DNA from: Aequorivita sublithincola DSM 14238
GTDB lineage: Bacteria; Bacteroidota; Bacteroidia; Flavobacteriales; Flavobacteriaceae
Reading direction: 5' to 3'
Assembly: GCF_000265385.1 (NCBI RefSeq)
Contig: NC_018013.1
Coordinates: 1,453,001-1,517,000 of the forward strand
DNA length: 64,000 nucleotides
Below the pieces are notes generated by a model. It ran no database searches. It saw only the letters and a program-made list of their open reading frames with translations, and was not told the origin of the DNA. Positions 53,359-61,485 of this stretch are shown here, one piece after another. Both the position numbers and the translations under genes were made by a program. Each line of letters begins with the position of its first letter. The stretch's first letter is position 1.

Positions 53359-55107
53359 ATGAAAAACAACTACACAAAATACCTTTTGGTATTATTGATG
53401 GCATTGCAGACAGCCTTCGCTATTTCACAGGAAAAACCAAATCTACCGCATAATTTAACCGAATCCGAAAAAGCATTGGTTTCGGAATTTCAGTTTACAA
53501 GTCAGCGACTTTCCGGGCCACCTTCCGGTCCCGTTCGAGCTGCCGCAGAATGGGAAGAAGTAGAATATCTTTTGATTACTTGGAACCCAGCATACCCTAC
53601 AATTCTTAGACAAATAGTTCAAGCTGGCGTTCAGGAATGTAAAGTGATAATTACTACACAAAACCAAGCTTCGGTTTCAAATTATTTGACATCCAATGGT
53701 GTTGATATAACAAACGTTACATTTTTAAATGTTCCGTGGGATAGTATTTGGATTCGCGATTACGCCGGAAACACGATCTATTCAAACGATGTGGGCGACC
53801 TCGCACTGACGGATTGGATTTACAATCGTCCGCGTCCAAATGATGACGTAATGCCAATAGCCCACGCTGCGCAAGCGGGTATTCCACTTTACACAACCAA
53901 TTCCGGAACAAATGATTTAGTGAATACTGGCGGAAATTATATGAGCGACGGTATGGGAAATGCTTTCGCTTCAAAATTAATTTTGAACGAAAATGCTCCT
54001 GGAAATCCTTATGGCGTAAGCGTTAAGACCGAAGCCCAAATAGACGGAATTATGCAGGAGTATATGGGTATTAATCGTTTTGTGAAGATGAACACACTTC
54101 CGTACGACCAGATTCATCATATAGATATGCATATGAAATTGCTTGATGAAGAAACCATTCTCGTAAGCAAATATCCTACTGGTGTAGCAGATGGACCACA
54201 GATTGAAGCGAATATTCAATATGTTTTGAATAATTTTCAATCTCCTTTTGGTACGCCTTATAAAATAGAATGGATTGACTCGCCGCCAAGCACAAACGGA
54301 AACTATCCAGATAATGGTGGCCCTTACAACACTTATAGCAATGCAGTTTTCGTAAACAAAACGATTATGGTTCCCACCTATCGTCCAGAAGTTGATGCAC
54401 CGGCTTTGGCACAATATCAGGAAATGTTGCCTGGTTATAACGTGGTTGGAATAGACGTAGATAATCCAGGTGAAAATTTAATTAATTCCAAAGGCGCAAT
54501 TCATTGTATAACCCACACCATTGGCGTTGCAGATCCGCTTTGGATTGTTCATCAACCTATTGAAGAGGCTAATGCGGGAAGCACTGTCCATATCGAGGCG
54601 TTTATTAAACACAAATCCTTTATAACGGAAGCAAAGGTTTTTTGGCGTGAAGAAGGCAACAGTACCTTTAACGAAATTGACATGGCACCATCCAACAGTG
54701 ATTATTGGTTGGCAGATTTAACCATTCCAAACATTTCAGGAAACATTCAATATTATATTTGGGCAAAATCCATAAGCGGAAAAGAATTGACTCGCCCCAT
54801 CGTAGCTCCAGCGGGATATTGGACTATTCAAGTTGAAACACTTTCAGCAGACGAGTGGGCGCAGAACCATATTTCAGCGGCCTATCCAAACCCAACTACT
54901 GGCAAAGTTTCTTTTAATATGAATGCCATTCAAGGCGAAGTGAAAGTTGAAATTCACAATCTTTTAGGTCAAAAATTATATGAAGCCAATGTTGAAAACG
55001 GTAATGGAATAATAACCTTAGATTTAAACCAAAATTGGCAAGGAACCTTACTTATTACCTTTGAAGGTGACTTCGGAAAAGTTCATAAAAAAGTCATTAA
55101 GATTTAG
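53359..55107 (+). CDS. Secreted peptidylarginine-deiminase-like (PPAD/agmatine deiminase superfamily) protein with T9SS sorting domain
   Basis: The 582-residue protein has a signal peptide (1-23), a guanidino-deiminase domain (about 55-400), an Ig-like region (about 400-500; FITEAKVFWREEG) and a C-terminal T9SS type A sorting domain (about 508-582; AAYPNPTTGKVSF, ending KKVIKI). The active-site set matches Porphyromonas PPAD: Asp134 (PPAD D130), Arg157 and Arg159 (R152, R154), His254 and Asp256 (H236, D238), Asn328 (N297) and Cys383 in GAIHC (C351). The likely reaction is conversion of arginine or agmatine to citrulline-type products outside the cell. The start at 53359 begins the signal. Substrate choice (peptidylarginine or agmatine) is not settled by the sequence. 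Confidence 0.85.
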   Translation: MKNNYTKYLLVLLMALQTAFAISQEKPNLPHNLTESEKALVSEFQFTSQRLSGPPSGPVRAAAEWEEVEYLLITWNPAYPTILRQIVQAGVQECKVIITTQNQASVSNYLTSNGVDITNVTFLNVPWDSIWIRDYAGNTIYSNDVGDLALTDWIYNRPRPNDDVMPIAHAAQAGIPLYTTNSGTNDLVNTGGNYMSDGMGNAFASKLILNENAPGNPYGVSVKTEAQIDGIMQEYMGINRFVKMNTLPYDQIHHIDMHMKLLDEETILVSKYPTGVADGPQIEANIQYVLNNFQSPFGTPYKIEWIDSPPSTNGNYPDNGGPYNTYSNAVFVNKTIMVPTYRPEVDAPALAQYQEMLPGYNVVGIDVDNPGENLINSKGAIHCITHTIGVADPLWIVHQPIEEANAGSTVHIEAFIKHKSFITEAKVFWREEGNSTFNEIDMAPSNSDYWLADLTIPNISGNIQYYIWAKSISGKELTRPIVAPAGYWTIQVETLSADEWAQNHISAAYPNPTTGKVSFNMNAIQGEVKVEIHNLLGQKLYEANVENGNGIITLDLNQNWQGTLLITFEGDFGKVHKKVIKI

Positions 55108-55286
55108 AATTAAAATAGTTTTAAAAATTGCAGACAGCATTTTCTTCTTCAAAAAAGAACTTGTTTTTGTTAAATGTTTCGATTGTGGCAATATATTTAA
55201 AGATTATTAGTTTTTTTGGGCAACAAACCTCTTGAATACATATAGTTTTATTTTAATTGTAAGTATTCTTAAAAACTCTATTCCCA

Positions 55287-55616
55287 ATGATTAATAGGCA
55301 AAATCTATTTGCGCTACTGCTATTTGCTAGTATTTCTACCATTTGCTATTCACAATCTAAGCAACTTAAAACAGATGTAAACAAAGATATTGACGTTGTT
55401 CGAGTTTACGAACAAGTAGTTAAAGAAGGCTATGGCACCGCTTTAATTTATAGACATTTGGCTACTGCGTATTATTTCAAAAATGAATATGGAAAAGCTT
55501 TGTCGTGGTTTCAGAAATTATATTCGATAGAAAAAAACACAGATCCATTAATTGCTCATCAATATGAGCAGACATTAAAAGCAATTGCTTTTGGAAAAAT
55601 GAACAAGAGTTCTTAA
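55287..55616 (+). CDS. Small exported TPR-like protein
   Basis: A 109-residue protein with a signal peptide (about 1-22) and two TPR-like helical hairpins (DVVRVYEQVVKEGYGTALIYRHLATAYYFKNEYGKALSWFQ). It resembles the N-terminal part of flavobacterial OmpA-type proteins, which carry TPRs before PD40 and OmpA domains, but those are absent. No clear truncation scar is visible. It is convergent with tag, 6 bases apart. Function unknown. Confidence 0.68.
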   Translation: MINRQNLFALLLFASISTICYSQSKQLKTDVNKDIDVVRVYEQVVKEGYGTALIYRHLATAYYFKNEYGKALSWFQKLYSIEKNTDPLIAHQYEQTLKAIAFGKMNKSS

Positions 55617-55622
55617 CATTAA

Positions 55623-56192
55623 TTACACCTTGTGATACTGAAAACAGCTTTCAATATGGTCATTTACTAGTCCAGTAGCTTGCATAAAGGCGTAAACAAT
55701 GGTGCTACCAACAAATTTAAACCCTCGTTTTTTTAAGTCTTTGCTTAAAGCATCACTTTCCACAGTTGTTGCAGGCGCATCAGTATGTGTTTTCCAGACA
55801 TTTTTAATGGGTTTATTATTCACAAAACCCCAAATATAGTTGCTGAAACTACCGAACTCTTTCTGAATTTCCATAAACAGTTTAGCATTTGTAACTGCAG
55901 AATGAACCTTTAGTTTATTGCGAATAATTCCTTCATTTTGAAGCAACGTATCAATTTTTGATTGGTCGTATTTCGCAATTTTTTTATAATCGAAATTATC
56001 AAAAGCCTCTCTGAAATTTTCGCGCTTCCGAAGAATTGTAATCCAACTTAATCCCGCCTGAAATGTTTCAAGAACTAAAAATTCAAAAAACGTGTTGTCA
56101 TCTTTCACAGGAACGCCCCATTCTTCGTCGTGATATTTCATATAAAGCGGATCATTTCCACACCAACCACAACGTATTTTTTCTAAATTCAT
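55623..56192 (-). CDS. tag: DNA-3-methyladenine glycosylase I
   Basis: Removes 3-methyladenine from DNA in base-excision repair. The 189-residue product has the Tag pattern CGWCGNDPLYMKYHDEEWG (residues 8-26). The zinc ligands are in place: Cys8 and His21 at the N-terminus and His179 and Cys183 at the C-terminus (HIESC). The FKFVGSTIVYAFMQATGLVNDH segment near the end is typical. It is on the minus strand after the TonB-like gene. Confidence 0.95.
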   Translation of the reverse strand: MNLEKIRCGWCGNDPLYMKYHDEEWGVPVKDDNTFFEFLVLETFQAGLSWITILRKRENFREAFDNFDYKKIAKYDQSKIDTLLQNEGIIRNKLKVHSAVTNAKLFMEIQKEFGSFSNYIWGFVNNKPIKNVWKTHTDAPATTVESDALSKDLKKRGFKFVGSTIVYAFMQATGLVNDHIESCFQYHKV

Positions 56193-56219
56193 TTTTTAAA
56201 TTTAATGATAATGAGATGA

Positions 56220-56237
56220 CACGCAATAAATCGCGAG
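56220..56237. repeat. Dispersed palindromic repeat (CGCAATAAATCGCG), copy 2
   Basis: The stretch CACGCAATAAATCGCGAG is the reverse complement of the repeat at 52040-52057 with one mismatch. It lies between tag and the TonB-like gene. Confidence 0.75.
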
Positions 56238-56259
56238 CATACGAATGCTGAAAACTTTT

Positions 56260-56985
56260 TCACTGTTGTCCTGGGAAGTTAAATGTAATGGTCCCCAATT
56301 GTTTTTCTTTTGAAGCATCGGTATTAAAACGAGCTGCTTCAGCATATTCCAAAGCCGCATCAATTAAGCATTCGTTAGAAGTTGTAGAGGCTGTTTTATT
56401 GTATGAATTTTTTACAACTTTCCCGAGATTGTTTACCTCAATATTTACAACAACCTTTCCAAAACCGTAACAAGTGTAGACGGGATTTGGTAAATCCATA
56501 TCTTTTCGGTTTACCAATTGGTAACTTATTGTAGTGTTTCTGTTCCCGCTTTTCACAACGGCAACTGCATCTTTCCCACTTTCGGAGTTAGATAACTGTG
56601 CCTTCTTTTCCTTTTCAACTTTTTTCGTTAGCGAAGTGCCTTTGCCATTTTCATTTTTTGAATTCTCCAAGGCATCATTCATTTCCTGAAGTTTGCCTTC
56701 AGTAGTTTCAGTTTTATCTTGGTTTTCGTTTTCTACAGAAGAAATAAATTTTTCGGCTTCGTTGTAGGCTCGGTTGGTTTCAACTTTTACAACTTCTGGA
56801 GTAAGCGCGGCGATTTCTAAATCTTCTGGAAGCAATTCTTCTGGCGCCATTACTACATCATAGGTTTCTTCATTATTAATTTCTTCTTTGTCTCCAGAAA
56901 GCTTCATGCTGAAAAGAAATAGCACCAAACACCCCGTGAATAGCGAAGTGATAAGAAAGGCTTTATATGAATAGTTGAAATTCAT
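56260..56985 (-). CDS. TonB-like membrane-anchored protein
   Basis: A 241-residue protein with an N-terminal membrane helix (about 8-30), a long charged Glu/Asn/Lys-rich stalk (about 40-150) and a C-terminal domain (about 165-235; GKVVVNIEVNNLGKVV, IDAALEYAEAARFN) like the TonB C-terminal fold. A Pro-rich stalk, usual in TonB, is absent. The start at 56985 (MNFNYSYKAF) places the helix near the N-terminus. It is downstream of truB on the same strand. Confidence 0.75.
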   Translation of the reverse strand: MNFNYSYKAFLITSLFTGCLVLFLFSMKLSGDKEEINNEETYDVVMAPEELLPEDLEIAALTPEVVKVETNRAYNEAEKFISSVENENQDKTETTEGKLQEMNDALENSKNENGKGTSLTKKVEKEKKAQLSNSESGKDAVAVVKSGNRNTTISYQLVNRKDMDLPNPVYTCYGFGKVVVNIEVNNLGKVVKNSYNKTASTTSNECLIDAALEYAEAARFNTDASKEKQLGTITFNFPGQQ

Positions 56986-57056
56986 GAATGCAAGTACCGA
57001 AAATTTGCGCAAAATTCCACAAAAACGCTGAAAATTAAGAAGGTATTGGCGTTTTT

Positions 57057-57761
57057 TTAACTTGGTAACGAGGCTTCAAAGGCCTCAATACCGACAGCAT
57101 TTTCTACTGAGAATTCTCCAATTCGCGTTCTTCGTAAAGCCGAAAGATGGGCACCATTGTCCAACGCTTTTCCAAAATCATTCGCTAATGAACGTATATA
57201 AGTTCCTTTACTACAAACCACTCTGAAATCTATATTTGGAAGCTCGATCTTTGTTATTTCAAATTCTGAAATGGTTACGGTTCTGAAAGGAATTTCAACT
57301 TCTTCACCGCTCCTCGCATATTCATAAAGTCGTTTTCCTTCTTTTTTCAATGCCGAAAAAACGGGTGGTTGTTGTTGTATTTCGCCTAAAAATTGCTTTG
57401 TAGCTTCGTGTATTTTTTCAGAAGTGATTTCTGAAACATCGAAGGTTTGATCAATTTGGGTTTCAAGATCATAACTTGGCGTTGTTGCTCCCAAAGTAAA
57501 ACTCCCAGTATATTCTTTTTCCTGCGCTTGAAAAGTGTCTATTCTTTTTGTGAATTTTCCTGTGCAGATAATTAAAAGTCCCGTTGCCAAAGGATCTAAG
57601 GTCCCAGCGTGACCAACTTTTATTTTTTTTATGTCGAAGGATTTCCGAATTAACCAACGTAATTTATTCACCGCTTGAAAGGAAGTCCATTCCAAAGGTT
57701 TGTCTATCAATAGTACTTGACCTTCTTTATAATCCTCGGCTTGAAGGTTTTTATTGTTCAT
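57057..57761 (-). CDS. truB: tRNA pseudouridine(55) synthase
   Basis: Makes pseudouridine at position 55 in the T-loop of tRNAs. The 234-residue protein has the catalytic motif GHAGTLDPLATGLL (catalytic Asp in LDP, near residue 57) and a later KGTYIRSLANDFG segment. It lacks a C-terminal PUA domain, as some bacterial forms do. Its start codon lies inside the last codons of the HepT-like gene (11-base overlap), so the two are probably translated in series. Confidence 0.95.
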   Translation of the reverse strand: MNNKNLQAEDYKEGQVLLIDKPLEWTSFQAVNKLRWLIRKSFDIKKIKVGHAGTLDPLATGLLIICTGKFTKRIDTFQAQEKEYTGSFTLGATTPSYDLETQIDQTFDVSEITSEKIHEATKQFLGEIQQQPPVFSALKKEGKRLYEYARSGEEVEIPFRTVTISEFEITKIELPNIDFRVVCSKGTYIRSLANDFGKALDNGAHLSALRRTRIGEFSVENAVGIEAFEASLPS

Positions 57762-58095
57762 TTTTGAGGATATTGTTTATTTCAACCGCAAGAAATGGAA
57801 TGTCTTTTTTTATCGTTTCGTATAAAATTGTAGCGTCTAATCCTTCATATGTATGCGCAGCGATATTACGCAGCCCCATAATTTTATGATAAGGTATAGT
57901 TGGATATTTAAGCTTAAAGCTAGAAGATAAAAGCTTGAAAGATTCTGCGACATTAATAAAATTCAAAACACAAGCGTCATAAGCCATTTCATTTTCTCTA
58001 AATTCTTCCAAAGTTAAACCATCAGAAAATTTGAGCATCTTTTGAAGATAAGTTGCAATATTTTTTAGATAGGTCAAATCTTTATTATGCTGCAT
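57751..58095 (-). CDS. hepT: HepT-like HEPN toxin (ribonuclease)
   Basis: This 114-residue all-helical HEPN protein has the RX4HXY motif as RNIAAHTY (Arg76, His81, Tyr83). In known HepT-MntA systems that motif is the RNase site, and its tyrosine is AMPylated by the antitoxin. The gene overlaps mntA by 11 bases upstream and truB by 11 bases downstream, so it is embedded in a housekeeping operon. Toxicity here is inferred from the motif and the pairing. Confidence 0.88.
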   Translation of the reverse strand: MQHNKDLTYLKNIATYLQKMLKFSDGLTLEEFRENEMAYDACVLNFINVAESFKLLSSSFKLKYPTIPYHKIMGLRNIAAHTYEGLDATILYETIKKDIPFLAVEINNILKNEQ

Positions 58096-58372
58096 TGTAA
58101 ATTTCGATTAAATCCTCTTCAATAAAAGGTCTATAAATCGGCTTTAAGCCATCTTTGGTAACCAAATCAATCTTCCTGTTTATTTTTTCAAATAAATCCA
58201 TATATATACCCCCCATATCTAAATAGGTTACTCCTCTTGGAAAATCTACAAGAATATCAATATCACTATCATCATTCATCTCACCACGCGCATAGCTCCC
58301 AAAAACACAAATCTGTTTTGGGTTAAACGGCAGAAGCGTTTCTATGATTATTTTATTGATTTTCGGATCCAT
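58085..58372 (-). CDS. mntA: MntA-like nucleotidyltransferase antitoxin
   Basis: A 95-residue minimal nucleotidyltransferase with the GSX10DXD motif: Gly25-Ser26, Asp37 and Asp39 (GSYARGEMNDDSDID). In characterised pairs it AMPylates HepT at a tyrosine and blocks it. The gene overlaps the HepT gene by 11 bases, the usual arrangement. The pair sits between uppP (42-base gap) and truB. Confidence 0.88.
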   Translation of the reverse strand: MDPKINKIIIETLLPFNPKQICVFGSYARGEMNDDSDIDILVDFPRGVTYLDMGGIYMDLFEKINRKIDLVTKDGLKPIYRPFIEEDLIEIYNAA

Positions 58373-58414
58373 AATGATACAAAGATAACGAAAATGAAGT
58401 GTTGCAGAAGATTT

Positions 58415-59200
58415 TTAAATAACGGTAAGTTCCTGAATAAAAAAGTGAATCAATAATACAACGACTCCCGCAATAATACGATAATAACCGAAGATTTTAA
58501 AACCGTTTTTGCTGAGGTATGAAATGAAAGATTTGATGGCAATTAAAGCCACCAAAAAACCAACTACATTCCCAATAATCAACAGATTCACTTGGTCTGA
58601 AGAAAGCTGAAAACCCGCTTCATAATAATCATAACTCTTTTTTACAGTAGCTCCAAACATTGTTGGAATTGCTAAAAAGAAAGAAAATTCCGCAGCTACA
58701 GTTCTTGAGAGTTTTTGGCTCATACCTCCCACAATGCTTGCGCCACTTCGGGAAACACCTGGAATCATTGCCAAACATTGAAAGAAACCAATTTTTAAAG
58801 CAGTTAAATAGGAAATTTCAGTCTGCTCGCCATCTCCAAACCAATCGTCCACTTTCAACAGAATAAATCCGCCAATAATTAACGAAACCGCAACGGTTAT
58901 TGGGTTTTCCAAAAGACTATCGATAAAATCACTTAAAAGCAATCCTAGAAATACAGCAGGAAGAAATGCCACAAAAAGCTTGTAATAGAAATCCATACTT
59001 TGAAAAAAACGCTTAAAGTATAAAACTACAACGCTCATAATGGTTCCGAGTTGGATAACGATGGTAAAAAGCTTGGTAAAATCGTCGCCTGCAATCCCGA
59101 AAAAGGAAGAAGCGATTATCATATGCCCCGTTGAGGAAACAGGTAAAAATTCGGTAAGTCCTTCAATAATTGCAAGAACTACGGCTTGTAATGTATCCAC
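58415..59200 (-). CDS. uppP: Undecaprenyl-diphosphatase
   Basis: An integral membrane phosphatase of 261 residues that regenerates undecaprenyl phosphate for cell-wall synthesis. The motifs [14 protein letters not shown] (about 13-26) and PGVSRSGA (about 146-153) are intact, and multiple membrane helices are evident. Its start codon overlaps the DUF3098 stop by one base, so it belongs to the ftsX-DUF3098-uppP series. Changes in it affect bacitracin resistance in other species. Confidence 0.95.
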   Translation of the reverse strand: MDTLQAVVLAIIEGLTEFLPVSSTGHMIIASSFFGIAGDDFTKLFTIVIQLGTIMSVVVLYFKRFFQSMDFYYKLFVAFLPAVFLGLLLSDFIDSLLENPITVAVSLIIGGFILLKVDDWFGDGEQTEISYLTALKIGFFQCLAMIPGVSRSGASIVGGMSQKLSRTVAAEFSFFLAIPTMFGATVKKSYDYYEAGFQLSSDQVNLLIIGNVVGFLVALIAIKSFISYLSKNGFKIFGYYRIIAGVVVLLIHFFIQELTVI

Positions 59201-59463
59201 TAATTTTCTTCTTTACTATCGGGTTTCAATAAAATGGCATACACTTCAATCGCAAAGCCTAAAAGCACCATTGCTGGAGCTAAACGTATTCTTCTCCAAT
59301 TGTAAATTTCAGGATTAAAAATGGTTGGGTCGTCACTGCCACCGCCAGTCATTAGTATAAAGCCCAAAACAATAAACGCCACGCCAATTAGCATGAACTT
59401 GTAGTTTTTTCTTTCAAAAATAAACTTTGCAGTAGTTTCTTCTTTTCGTTTCTTTTCTCCCAT
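59200..59463 (-). CDS. DUF3098 family small membrane protein
   Basis: An 87-residue protein with two membrane helices (about 25-43 and 64-80) and a typical flavobacterial sequence ([22 protein letters not shown]), matching DUF3098. It overlaps uppP by one base and lies 52 bases after ftsX. Function unknown, with conserved placement in the envelope-gene series. Confidence 0.85.
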   Translation of the reverse strand: MGEKKRKEETTAKFIFERKNYKFMLIGVAFIVLGFILMTGGGSDDPTIFNPEIYNWRRIRLAPAMVLLGFAIEVYAILLKPDSKEEN

Positions 59464-59515
59464 TATAAAAATTGTTTCAGGTTTCTAGTTCAAAGTTTCT
59501 AGTTTTCATTCTCCA

Positions 59516-60394
59516 CTAATAATACAAATCGTCCGTTCTTAAATTCAAAAACCTTTGTGTTGCTATAAAAGTACTAATCCAAGTTATTATAACGCCCATT
59601 AAAAATATAAATATAAAAAGCACTGATAGCAGTACTGGATCTCCTAATAATTGCAACTGAGGAAAACTTTGGTTGAGGTAATAAAGCACCACCGCCATCC
59701 CAACCATTGCCACGACGGCTCCAACAATTCCTAACCGAACACTTTTCCAAACAAAAGGTTGGCGAATAAATTTCTTAGTCGCACCCACCATTTGCATTGT
59801 TTTTATGGTAAATCGTTTTGAGTAAATAGACAGTCTAATACTACTGTTTATAAGCAATACTGCGATAAATGTAAAGATTCCGCTGATTACTAAAACCCAA
59901 AAACTGATGCGTTTCACATTTTCATTAAGCTGTGCAATCAAGGGTTTGTCATAAATCACATCGTCCACAAAATTCTTGCTTTTCAGCTCGTTGGTTATTT
60001 CCTCCATTTTTTCTGGAGTAACGTAATCTGCCAAAATGTAAACGTCAATGCTATTCTGAAGTGGGTTTTCGCCTAAATATTCAATAAAATTTTCGCCTAA
60101 AGTTTCCTGATGCTCCTTTGCAGCTTCTTCTTTGGAAACAAAAGTTGCGGATTTTGTATATTCTGCCAAAGCTAAACTTTGCTTCAATTGAGTGGTTTCA
60201 ACCTCTTTCGCGCTATCTTTCAGAAAAACGGTTATTGCAATTTGTTCCTTAAAATAATCTGCAACTTTTTTTGAATTCAGCACAAGCAATCCCAACAATC
60301 CCAACAGAAAAAGCACTAGTGAAATACTGATAACTACGGAAAAATAGGAAGAAATCAACCTGCGTTTTTGATATTTTTCAAAAGAAGAACTCAT
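59516..60394 (-). CDS. ftsX: Cell division protein FtsX
   Basis: The membrane subunit of the FtsEX complex that activates cell-wall hydrolases at division. The 292-residue product has four membrane helices with an extracytoplasmic domain after the first (about 50-165; VDVYILADYVTPEKMEEI). No ftsE is in the window. It starts the minus-strand series ftsX, DUF3098, uppP. Confidence 0.93.
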   Translation of the reverse strand: MSSSFEKYQKRRLISSYFSVVISISLVLFLLGLLGLLVLNSKKVADYFKEQIAITVFLKDSAKEVETTQLKQSLALAEYTKSATFVSKEEAAKEHQETLGENFIEYLGENPLQNSIDVYILADYVTPEKMEEITNELKSKNFVDDVIYDKPLIAQLNENVKRISFWVLVISGIFTFIAVLLINSSIRLSIYSKRFTIKTMQMVGATKKFIRQPFVWKSVRLGIVGAVVAMVGMAVVLYYLNQSFPQLQLLGDPVLLSVLFIFIFLMGVIITWISTFIATQRFLNLRTDDLYY

Positions 60395-60589
60395 AGGAAT
60401 TGGAGAATTTTGCGGTAAAAATACAAGTAATTTTGCATCTTGTGTTAAACAACGCCAAAAGTTTCCAATTTGTTATAATAAGATTAAATTTGGAACTTCT
60501 TAAATTTTACGATAATCATAAAAAATCTGCTAAAGTCTCTTAAAATTTCCCGACCAGGGCTTTGGTTTCCTACGGTTTGGATTTATTTA

Positions 60590-61387
60590 GTGCCCTTTGG
60601 CCTTTCTGCAAATTTTTGGGAAAAACCACTTTTTTGGGTTGGCCTTCTCTTTGTCACTTTCCCCTTGAATTTTCTGGTGTATGGATTGAATGATTATACA
60701 GATGGAAAAGCAGATTCCCTAAACCCAAGAAAAGGAAACTATCTTTTTGGCGCTAAATTTAGCAAAGAGGAACTAACAAATGTTCCTTGGCATATTAGTT
60801 ATATAATTATTCCTTTCATAGCATACTTTTCATATGTTGGTGGCAGCAATCTCTTCATTATTCTTATGTTTATGATTGTTGTAAATATAATCTACAATTA
60901 CAAACCTTTCCGCATAAAGGAAAGACCGCCTTTTGAAATATTAGTTCAGGTGGGTTATGTTTTTATCGCGCTTTTCAGCATTGTTCTTAATGATTTGTAT
61001 ATGCTTCCGTGGCAAACATTTCTTTATCTCACATTCTTTGCATTTCAGGCACATATAGCTGGGGAGATCATGGATATTGAACCAGATATCTTATCTGAAA
61101 AGAAAACAACAGCAGTATTAATAGGTAGAAAAAAAGCAAAGTTTTTGATGCTTTTTCTGCTTTTGTTTGAAGTCTATATTTTAAAATTTTGGTTTGATGA
61201 TTGGGTGCTTTCTGGATTTTTGGCCGCATTCTCAATCTGGCTGATTTTAGATATCTTCGTTTTTTTCAAAGCCAAACCCTACACGGTGAGACAAATGAAA
61301 ATCTTCGGAATAGCAATCAATATTTCCGCAATTCTTTCTATGATTTGGGTACTTTATTCCGGAAACCTGTTGCAACCAAATTTTTAA
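60590..61387 (+). CDS. UbiA family prenyltransferase, 5' end uncertain
   Basis: A 265-residue (from GTG at 60590) membrane prenyltransferase with both Asp-rich motifs: NDYTD (in YGLNDYTDGKAD) and DIEPD (in GEIMDIEPDILSEK). The in-frame sequence just upstream (IKNLLKSLKISRPGLWFPTVW, split by no stop) looks like the normal UbiA N-terminus, yet has no ATG, GTG or TTG; the first in-frame stop is at 60485. The true start may be a rare ATA, ATC or ATT codon near 60512-60524. The acceptor (quinone, carotenoid, ether lipid or other) is unknown. It is followed by leuS. Confidence 0.8.
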   Translation: MPFGLSANFWEKPLFWVGLLFVTFPLNFLVYGLNDYTDGKADSLNPRKGNYLFGAKFSKEELTNVPWHISYIIIPFIAYFSYVGGSNLFIILMFMIVVNIIYNYKPFRIKERPPFEILVQVGYVFIALFSIVLNDLYMLPWQTFLYLTFFAFQAHIAGEIMDIEPDILSEKKTTAVLIGRKKAKFLMLFLLLFEVYILKFWFDDWVLSGFLAAFSIWLILDIFVFFKAKPYTVRQMKIFGIAINISAILSMIWVLYSGNLLQPNF

Positions 61388-61485
61388 ATTATTAAGGTTT
61401 TTACTTCTTCTAATAAACCTTAAATTTGCCCTCGTGTTCCAAAGCCTTGGCGAAGGAATGTCCTTTTTTACCTGAAATACTTATA

